The notes beneath the pieces are model-generated. The model ran no database searches. It was not told the DNA's origin and worked only from the letters and a program-made list of their open reading frames with translations. A program made the translations under genes and the position numbers. Source: Oncomelania hupensis (Eukaryota; Mollusca; Gastropoda; Littorinimorpha; Pomatiopsidae). From it: 64,000 bases of DNA. The stretch covers positions 36,375,772 to 36,439,771 of the forward strand of contig CM072512.1 in the NCBI GenBank assembly GCA_036898135.1, written 5' to 3'. Positions 57,144 to 64,000 of this stretch are shown in pieces; the first letter of the stretch is position 1; the number at the start of each line of letters is the position of its first letter.

Positions 57144-60100
57144 TTACACGTTTCTGCTCAAAAAGTCTGCAGTGACGTTTTCCTTTCCAGGAATACTTTC
57201 AATAACCAGTGGAAACGACTGCATCAACAGCGCCCATCTCATCAACCTGCTGCTGGTAGTTTTCGATTTCTGAAGGTATTTCAGCGGTTGGTGATCAGTT
57301 TGTACGATGACTGTCCGATCGTACACATATTGCTGAAATCGTTGAAGTCCCCAAATCAACGCTAAACATTCCTTCTCAATCGTTGAGTAGTTCTTTTCTG
57401 CGGCAACTAACTTCCGGCTGACACAAGCCACTGGTTGGAATCCGTGACCCTGATCTTGGCATAGTACTGCTCCAATACCTGTGTCTGACGCGTCTGTTTG
57501 CAAAACAAACGGTTTTTCGCCATCTGGCAGACAACATACAGGACTAGAGCACAGCCTTTCTTTCAAAGTGTTGAAAGCTCTTTCGCATGCTTCCGTCCAT
57601 GCGACTGGTCCTGTTTTTCCTCCCTTCGTCAGATCGGATAGAGGTGCGGCTATGGCTGCAAAGTTTGGTACAAACCTCCTGTAGTAGCTCGCTAACCCCA
57701 AAAACGACCTCACTTGTTTCTTTGTAGTTGGTTGTGACGTTTCTCTGATGCGATCCATTTTCTGACGGTCTGGTTGAATCTTACCTCGCCCTACCATGTG
57801 TCCCAGATACTCCAAACTCTGAAATCCTAGGAAACATTTTGACGGTCTTGCAGCTAACTGCACTTCGCGGAGTCTCTGACACAACGCTCTTAGACATTCC
57901 AAATGCCTTTCTTTTGTTTGTGTAGCTATCATCAAATCATCCATGAAGTTGTCTATTTCAGTCATGTGAAGGGGTGCCAATAACTTCCGCATCATTCGGG
58001 AAAATATAGCTCCGGCAGTCTTCAATCCAAAAGGCATCACGCACCACTGGAACTGACCTTCAGGAGTGGTGAACGCTGTCTTTTCTTTGTCCTCTTTTTT
58101 CATTGGGATTTGCCAATACCCTTTTGACAAATCTATTTTGCTCAGGTATTTCGCTTTTGCGAGCTTCGCGAACAAAAAATCGATATCAGGTAGAGGCTCA
58201 GCGTCGAAGACGATGTTACGATTCATTTTGCGAAAATCAACGCAAAATCGTATTTGTCCATCTTTTTTTTTCACTAGCACAATCGGTGAGCTATACGGTG
58301 ACGTTGCTCTCTCAATGACCCGTAATTTCATCATCGTTTCTACTTCATCCTTCACCACCTGCATTTGCGAATGAGGTAAAGGGTATTGTCTTGTACGGAC
58401 TGGCTCTTCATTGATCATCTTTATCTCGCACGTATCCAAGGTGCATCGTAAAGGGAAATCAGTGAAAATGTCTGCATAGTCTGACACTATGTTTAGGATG
58501 TCCTCATGAATTTCTGGACATTCTGGGTCAACGTGTACATCTTTCGGACCCTCGGTCGCCACTAACGGACACGTTGGAATGTCGTTGCCCACTTGTTCTT
58601 CTTTCCATTGATCGTCTTCTGTCACTACTGTATCGACTGTCACTCTTTGGAATGGTTCGTCCATCAAAGGCATCTTTTGTAGGGGTACCTTGCTGACTCG
58701 ACCCCTTGGTGTCACTCTCTGGCATTCAATGCATGATGCACAGTACCTGCGAACGTCTGCGCACATACCTGGCCAGAAAAACGTATTCCATATACGTTCG
58801 CGAGTTCGTTTTCCTCCTAGGTGTCCTGCCATGGGGGAATCATGAGCTAGCCTCATGACTTCTTTTCGTAGTTTCTTGGGAACTACTAGCTGCGATGTCT
58901 CCACTCCTCGCAACTGATGCAACCTGTATAGTAACCCTTTCTTTCGCGTGAATTTTACTGTAGCATTTCCTGACTTCAGTTCGCTCTGGGCATCAGCCAA
59001 CGCTCGAACTTTTTTAAGACTATCGTCTTCTTCTTGCAATGCAGCCAACTCTGTCGGTGTGACTTCCACTCCTAGAGTTTTCGATACCTGCAAAGGTACT
59101 GTCGCTCGTTTTTCACGTTCTATTTGTCCTCTTGTTTCGACTGCTGCTGTCACGGCACATTCACTACCATCAATGGTAACTGGGCTTCGGTAACCAGATG
59201 AAAATGTAATCCAGTTACCCAGAAGAATGTCAGGTCCCATGTGGTCAAGGACGAACAGTTCAACAGTCCCTGTCACAAAGCCTGATTCAAGTTTCACCCA
59301 TGCTGTAGGGTACCTTCCTGTTTTCGTCTGGTCTGCTAAGTACACTTCAACACTCCTCCCTGTGTAATCTTCAGGTTTGACCCATTTCGAAGCAACTGCT
59401 CCCATCTCTGCTCCAGTATCACGCATGATGCGTACTGTATTTTCGTTGATCCGACCCTCACTCCACGGGTTATAGGGTTTAATAGATCGGACGTCTATTG
59501 GCGGAGTATAGATCGGTAGGGTGTCGGTCGCAATTGTAACCTGACTGACTGCATGCGTTTTCATGCATTGCCTGGCGAAGTGCCCCTTACCCCCACACTT
59601 ATAGCACTCGTCTGAATTCCTCCTGTCTCTTTCATCTCTACCGACAACTGGTCTCCTAATAGGTTCCCTCAATCTCGTTTGTGACTCGTTCGGTCTACGC
59701 TCGGGTTGACTGCTCGGTGTTCGTGGACTCGCTCTTTGGAAAACAGGTCCTCGGGATACGGCTCGTTTTACGTCCAAATGCAGTTGAGCATATTCGGCTG
59801 CTTGTGCGGCGTCTGTCGGCAATCGTTCACGCACGAACATCTCGAGCTCAGGATTCATTACTGAATATATCTGTTCAGCCAAAAACATGTCTAACACAGA
59901 CTTCGCGTCATCGATGTCTTTGTCTGCCAAGGAAAACCATCTTTCTACAGATGTCTGCAACCGGATGAGAAATTGCGGAAAAGTTTCATTTTGTTCTTTC
60001 TTGGTCTCTCGGAACTGTCGGCGATACCATTCCGCATCGCGGCGAAAACGACGTAACAGCGCGTTGCGTACTTCTTCAAAATCTTGAGCCTGTTCGGGTG

Positions 60101-61166
60101 TCAGACGCAAATACGTATCGCGCGCTTCTCCTGACAATAGTGGAGACAACCTTGCTGCCCAGCAATCTCTATTCCATCCTTGTGATTCAGCTATGAGTTC
60201 AAAATGACGCAGATAAGCTTCGATGTCTTCTCTACCATCGAAAGGGTGAATTTTCAGTCGGTAACCATCATGATGTTCTCTACGAGTTGAACGGTCAGCG
60301 AAAACTTCGCGTTCTTCTCTGATCATCTCCATCTGCATTTTCATCCGTTCTTTCTCTGCCTCCATTCTGATTTCTAATGATCTTCGTTCTTCTTCTTTGT
60401 CTTCCTCGCGTCGGCGACGTTCTTCTTCTTTCTCTTCTTCTCGTCGGCGACGTTCTTCTTCTTTTTCCTCTTCGCGTCGGCGACGTTCTTCTTCTTTTTC
60501 CTTTCGCTCTTCTTCCATTTTCCTCTCCATTAGACGTCTGTCTTCTTCTATTTTTCTTTCCATTAGCCGTCTGTCTTCTTCGCGCTCCCTTCGCTCTTCT
60601 TCTATTTTTCTTCGCTCTTCTTCCATTTTCCTCTCCATTAGACGTCTGTCTTCTTCTATTTTTCTTTCCATTAGCCGTCTGTCTTCTTCGCGCTCTCTTC
60701 GCTCTTCTTCTATTTTTCTTCGCTCTTCTTCCATTTTCCTCTCCACTAAACGTCTGTCTTCTTCTCGCTCTCTTCGTTCTTCTTCCTTTTGGATGCCATC
60801 CACGACAAATCTCGCTAGCGCCTCTTCTCGCAGGCCTAGGCTCATACCTAATTCTCTATACTTCACGGATACGTCAATCACTTCGGACGTCTCTTGGTTC
60901 CTTGACGGTTCTACGGCTACCGCCATACGAGGGAAACCTAAGACAGACGTACTCAGAGTCTCTTCTCTCGTCAAACTGGACATGGTCGCTTCTCCCGATG
61001 CTCCCAGTACAATATCGGCTGAGTCGCTGCTAGGGGTGATCGATGTCCCTTCCCCACCAATCGTTTTCTTGGCTCCAGCACGTTTTGTACCTTTCCGGGT
61101 GGCGGACATTTTGCTAGCCGACCACCTTTTCTTGTATAATTGGTAAGCAACAAATCTATTTACCAA
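57144..61166 (-). CDS. Gag-protease-RT-RNase H polyprotein of element B, integrase core deleted
   Basis: 1340 codons, minus strand; M1 at 61166, with a second possible start at M20. A very charged helix of repeated RREEDRRLMERK and EEERRRREEEK units (about 115-290) precedes a capsid-like Gag domain (about 306-470) with a SCAN-like end. The CCHC knuckle is C521, C524, H529, C534. The protease site is RDTGA with D583. The integrase zinc domain is H775, H782, C812, C815. The integrase core starts and keeps its first Asp (VTVDTV, D845) but is cut at about residue 847 and joins a pre-RT linker. RT has VKKKDGQIRFCVDFRKMN and the catalytic FMDD (1074-1077). RNase H has D1225, E1264, D1291 and D1334 and ends at SRNV. 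The product could copy RNA but not integrate it. Confidence 0.93.
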   Translation of the reverse strand: MVNRFVAYQLYKKRWSASKMSATRKGTKRAGAKKTIGGEGTSITPSSDSADIVLGASGEATMSSLTREETLSTSVLGFPRMAVAVEPSRNQETSEVIDVSVKYRELGMSLGLREEALARFVVDGIQKEEERREREEDRRLVERKMEEERRKIEEERREREEDRRLMERKIEEDRRLMERKMEEERRKIEEERREREEDRRLMERKIEEDRRLMERKMEEERKEKEEERRRREEEKEEERRRREEEKEEERRRREEDKEEERRSLEIRMEAEKERMKMQMEMIREEREVFADRSTRREHHDGYRLKIHPFDGREDIEAYLRHFELIAESQGWNRDCWAARLSPLLSGEARDTYLRLTPEQAQDFEEVRNALLRRFRRDAEWYRRQFRETKKEQNETFPQFLIRLQTSVERWFSLADKDIDDAKSVLDMFLAEQIYSVMNPELEMFVRERLPTDAAQAAEYAQLHLDVKRAVSRGPVFQRASPRTPSSQPERRPNESQTRLREPIRRPVVGRDERDRRNSDECYKCGGKGHFARQCMKTHAVSQVTIATDTLPIYTPPIDVRSIKPYNPWSEGRINENTVRIMRDTGAEMGAVASKWVKPEDYTGRSVEVYLADQTKTGRYPTAWVKLESGFVTGTVELFVLDHMGPDILLGNWITFSSGYRSPVTIDGSECAVTAAVETRGQIEREKRATVPLQVSKTLGVEVTPTELAALQEEDDSLKKVRALADAQSELKSGNATVKFTRKKGLLYRLHQLRGVETSQLVVPKKLRKEVMRLAHDSPMAGHLGGKRTRERIWNTFFWPGMCADVRRYCASCIECQRVTPRGRVSKVPLQKMPLMDEPFQRVTVDTVVTEDDQWKEEQVGNDIPTCPLVATEGPKDVHVDPECPEIHEDILNIVSDYADIFTDFPLRCTLDTCEIKMINEEPVRTRQYPLPHSQMQVVKDEVETMMKLRVIERATSPYSSPIVLVKKKDGQIRFCVDFRKMNRNIVFDAEPLPDIDFLFAKLAKAKYLSKIDLSKGYWQIPMKKEDKEKTAFTTPEGQFQWCVMPFGLKTAGAIFSRMMRKLLAPLHMTEIDNFMDDLMIATQTKERHLECLRALCQRLREVQLAARPSKCFLGFQSLEYLGHMVGRGKIQPDRQKMDRIRETSQPTTKKQVRSFLGLASYYRRFVPNFAAIAAPLSDLTKGGKTGPVAWTEACERAFNTLKERLCSSPVCCLPDGEKPFVLQTDASDTGIGAVLCQDQGHGFQPVACVSRKLVAAEKNYSTIEKECLALIWGLQRFQQYVYDRTVIVQTDHQPLKYLQKSKTTSSRLMRWALLMQSFPLVIESIPGKENVTADFLSRNV

Positions 61167-61407
61167 CTATATATCTCAGAGTTCAAATAACTCAACAGTT
61201 ATACCACGGTTTGGCTCAGATGACACTAAGTTGTATTATAGTAAAGTGTGGGCTTGGTTGCCTACCTTATTACTGTCGGGTGCTCTAAGTGCGCCCACGC
61301 GATTCAAAACGCTCCAGCACCCGCCAACCACCCACGTCACTTACTCTGATTGTATGGTATAACACAACAATGTCAACGTAATTCTATCTCCTCCATTCAT
61401 CCGTTCG
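61167..61407 (-). other. leader of element B
   Basis: About 240 bp between the primer site and M1; no long upstream ORF. Unlike element A it shows no GAA/TTC array. Confidence 0.6.
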
Positions 61408-61425
61408 ATCCCACCGCTGCCACCA
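61408..61425 (-). promoter_or_regulatory. primer-binding site of element B (tRNA-Leu type)
   Basis: On the minus strand TGGTGGCAGCGGTGGGAT, four bases from the LTR. Its complement ATCCCACCGCTGCCACCA is the 3' end of animal tRNA-Leu of the AAG type, including the added CCA. Pairing extends towards the T loop with one base missing. Confidence 0.85.
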
Positions 61426-61429
61426 AATA

Positions 61430-63147
61430 TGTCAAAGCCCCCCCTTACGGTCCTTCGTTTCTCTTACCATAAAGGGGAACTCTGAGCACTGTATGCAACC
61501 ATACGTGAACAACGGATGAATAGATAGAGACAAGTATTACGTTGGCAAAATAAAACAACAATTTATTCACATGAACATAACATGGAGTCGTAAATGAATA
61601 ACTAAAATTTATAAAGGTGATAAAATCAAACGACAGAATGAAATGTTCTTTGTTTTAAATAAATTAAATGGTTCTACACAGTATTCTCGTTCAGTCTCTT
61701 TGTTTTCCTTTTCTACTGTTCACTCATTGTTCGCACACAACCTATGCACTGTTTACAAATTTGTTGCTACTACTGTTATAACGATTTCAGTTCACAAGTC
61801 CCGTTTTACAAATACATATCACACTCCTGTGATCAAACCTTTGCAATACGAAATTGCATAATAACAAAAACGTCCCGAAGACACTAGAGCATGAACTCGC
61901 TCAACGCAGGAGTGAAATGTATATATGTCCCGGGAACACAGTAGGCAAATAAACTAAAAAATTGTCAATGCACTAGATGTAATCGATAAGTGCATACACC
62001 TCGAATGTCACTGGGACTGTAGCTGCTACGATTAGATGCATCCGCCGTGGTCATCCAATATTTCAAAGTCTGTGGTGAAGAAGCGAAGGCAAAAGGTTCA
62101 CTGGCAAAAAGTCTATTATAATACAATCGGTGAAAAGTGATGGTAAACCCAAAAACAAAGTCGAAGTTAAAGTTGAAGTTGAAGGTAAAATCGAAGTTGA
62201 AGATGAAACCAAAGGCAAAAAGCGAAAGGTACACTGCAACATAACCCATACAAAAATCTTCTAAGAATTTGAGTAACAATTTATACATGCTTCCTGATGC
62301 AATTGAAAACTCAACCATTTTCCTTAATAATAATAATCGCTAACTCTTGTATTGTAACAATCACAAATGTAAATCTAACGCATGTATGAATGAATGACTG
62401 CAACCTTGAATGTGTTGTATGCTTGGAAGAATAATGATTGTACTAAATATGGTATCACTTATTCGAGTATAATACTTCCCCATAATATTTTAGCCCCACA
62501 ACATAATGATAACCAACAATGACACGACAAAATACGGACCACAGAAATAAATGACAACAAAGAGACACCCGACTAGCCAGTGAAAACACCCAAGTCCACA
62601 CTTACTCAACTACCCGTGGATACGGTGATGCGGCTAAGGTCGGATACGTCTCTTCATCCGCAGCATTCCTTTTGGTACAGGTAGGTCAACGGTCAGGTCT
62701 ACTAGTCGTCTCGATCTTCATTGACTAAAACAAACAGTCGAACTTGCACCAGTTTCAAGGTCGAACTCTTTCTCCCTCATCGTTCTCAAACGACTTCTGG
62801 TGAAAACTCAAGTTCTTGTCGTAGGGCACCGCTACGTGAGGATATCACGTACGTATTTCCTTAAGCGTACAGTTGACGGATAAAGGATTAGCAGGGACGA
62901 AAAACGATTCAACACACTCTCCTAGATTCACTGTTCCTGAGACCTCCATGTAACGACCAAAATACCTGTCTTCTTTCTCTTTCGTCATTTCCTCTTTTCT
63001 ACCACAATAAGTTACGTCACACTTTTCATTTACTTTTGTCCCGGCTTATTCAAAGGCACACAAAACGATGATTCATAGGCACTTGCGAGAAGACCACCTA
63101 TCTACAACACAACAATATAAAGTTCAAACTGAGTGTGGGTCGTGACA
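61430..63147 (-). repeat. 5' LTR of element B
   Basis: 1718 bp; starts TGTCAC and ends TTTGACA on the minus strand. TATA-like at 61920-61926, poly(A) signal AATAAA at 61562-61567. Reads the same as the 3' LTR. Confidence 0.95.
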
Positions 63148-63252
63148 TAGACCTCGGCCCTCTCTGCTATACGCAGTGTGGTTAGGAAGAAGCAGCCGAG
63201 GGAGCAAAGGAGGCGGAAGATAAATAGGAAGATGAAGAGTTCAAGATAGTCA

Positions 63253-63445
63253 GGGGCCAGGTAGCTCAGTTGGTAAGAGCGTCTTGCTAGTAACCGAAAG
63301 GTCGCTGATTCGAATCCCGGATTGGTCAACGTGTGATCATATAATTTTCCCCTTTACCAACAACTGGCCCGCTGGTGTCAGTATAAATCGGTCCAGTAGT
63401 CACCTATATGCGAAAGTGTCGTGTGACTACAAACAAACAAACAAA
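63253..63445 (+). mobile_element. tRNA-derived SINE (family T), copy 3
   Basis: Positional counterpart of 30774. Box A is intact (TAGCTCAGTTGG, 63262-63273) and box B is mutated (TGATTCGAATCC). It has a longer (CAAA)n tail. Confidence 0.85.
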
Positions 63446-63834
63446 TAAGATAGTCACAAGTCACAACGATACTGACGAGGCTCTCAGGCCTGTTTGTCAG
63501 GACGTTAGTTAGTTAGTTATTCATTGTTTATAGGATCCATCGGATTGCAAACAGCCGAATCAGGACCACTACCAGAAGGTAAAACACAAAACAATACCAA
63601 TAGCAACAATGGCGTACGTAAATAAACAAAAAGATGGTCAATACAAATTAATACAGCGAAATAAACAATGCAAGTCCATTTCCCTGGAGAGAATCAGAAT
63701 AACAGTGGAATATTAACTTTACCAAGTAATCGTTGCTGTGCTAGCAACATTGGCATGTTTTGTTTCTGTTTTATAATGGCGTAACTAATGATGAAGAGTT
63801 AAGGAAAGAGAGGAATAAAGAAACAAAAGTTGGA
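63446..63834. other. copy 2 of 30966-31339, non-coding
   Basis: Contains the diverged family-C end (near 63505-63600). No gene seen. Confidence 0.5.
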
Positions 63835-64000
63835 GGAAGGAGGAGGAGAAGAAGAAGGAGAAGAAGAAGAAGAAGAAGAAGAAGAAGAAGAAGAAGAAGA
63901 AGAAGAAGAAGAAGAAGAAGAAGAAGATGATGATGAAGAAGAAGAAGAAGAAGAAGAAGAAGAAGAAGAAGAAGAAGAAGAAGAAGAAGAAGAAGAAGAA
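63835..64000. repeat. (GAA)n tract, copy 2, reaching the window end
   Basis: GAA repeat with one GATGATGAT interruption, still running at the last base. It aligns with 31340-31530. Confidence 0.97.

Larger units (their letters stand above)
55372..63147 (-). mobile_element. LTR retrotransposon B (Gmr1-like Ty3/Gypsy), integrase-core deleted
   Basis: 7776 bp, minus orientation, with 1718-bp LTRs at both ends that look identical, 5-bp TAGAC duplications, a tRNA-Leu-type primer site and a polypurine tract. One 1340-codon ORF carries Gag, protease, integrase zinc domain, RT and RNase H in that order. Integrase parts before RT mark it as Gmr1-like, as in element A. The integrase catalytic core is deleted in frame. 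It is absent from copy 1. Confidence 0.94.
35599..64000. repeat. 33-kb segmental duplication, copy 2 (truncated by window end)
   Basis: It matches copy 1 in order and orientation across the whole interval and still aligns with the (GAA)n tract of copy 1 at the last base. Unique to this copy are a MITE (47326-47550), a Harbinger-like element (48407-49408) and an LTR retrotransposon (55372-63147). It lacks the CACTA/LTR nest and the solo LTR of copy 1, and lacks about 67 bp found near 27395-27462. Confidence 0.92.

Noticed and set aside
60377..61146. Plus-strand ORFs of 218 and 249 aa, Ser/Arg/Leu-rich
   Set aside because: They are antisense shadows of the repetitive charged helix of the element B Gag.
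61965..62318. 117-aa Phe/Asn-rich ORF in each LTR of element B, and the 72-aa plus-strand ORF nearby
   Set aside because: Present twice only because LTRs are duplicated. The Phe/Asn pattern is a short GAAGTT-type repeat and no domain is recognisable.

Overview
This is an animal nuclear window made almost entirely of mobile DNA, simple-sequence repeats and older duplications. I found no host protein-coding gene I could defend. The mix of tRNA-derived SINEs with (AAT)n tails, several LINE clades, Gmr1-like Ty3/Gypsy LTR elements, CACTA-, Harbinger- and hAT-like DNA elements and very long microsatellites suggests a marine invertebrate, most likely a mollusc. That assignment is an inference from repeat style, not from a marker gene.

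Layout. Positions 1-2553 are left flank: a tRNA-derived SINE, a second SINE with a clear tRNA-like head, simple repeats and a LINE 3' fragment. From 2554 the sequence is organised as two copies of one ~33-kb segment. Copy 1 runs 2554-35598; copy 2 starts at 35599 and is still running at the window end. The copies are collinear and closely similar but differ by whole transposable elements. Copy 1 alone carries a CACTA-like element (12824-20416) with an LTR retrotransposon nested in it (13750-19384), and a solo LTR (21743-22454). Copy 2 alone carries a palindrome-rich MITE (47326-47550), a Harbinger-like element (48407-49408) and a second LTR retrotransposon (55372-63147). In nearly every case the other copy gives the empty site, so element ends and target-site duplications can be read directly. 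The pattern fits a tandem segmental duplication that later collected insertions, or two haplotypes of a very heterozygous genome placed end to end by the assembler.

The two LTR retrotransposons (called A and B here) are the most interesting part. Both place integrase upstream of reverse transcriptase, an order known from the Gmr1-like group and opposite to ordinary Ty3/Gypsy. Each has one long uninterrupted ORF with an in-frame internal deletion, and the deletions are complementary. A keeps Gag, protease and a complete DD35E integrase but has lost the RT catalytic region and RNase H. B keeps Gag, protease, RT and RNase H but has lost the integrase core. Both have LTR pairs of identical length that look identical, and perfect 5-bp target duplications, so both moved recently despite lacking an essential enzyme.

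Other notable structures are two arrays of alternating GAA/TTC units that fit heat-shock elements inside the CACTA-like element, with further units in the leader of element A; a 43-bp array with 13 units in copy 1 and 3 in copy 2, closed by an inverted unit; a 53-bp array at the insertion site of element B; and an older, eroded generation of duplicated blocks inside each 33-kb copy.
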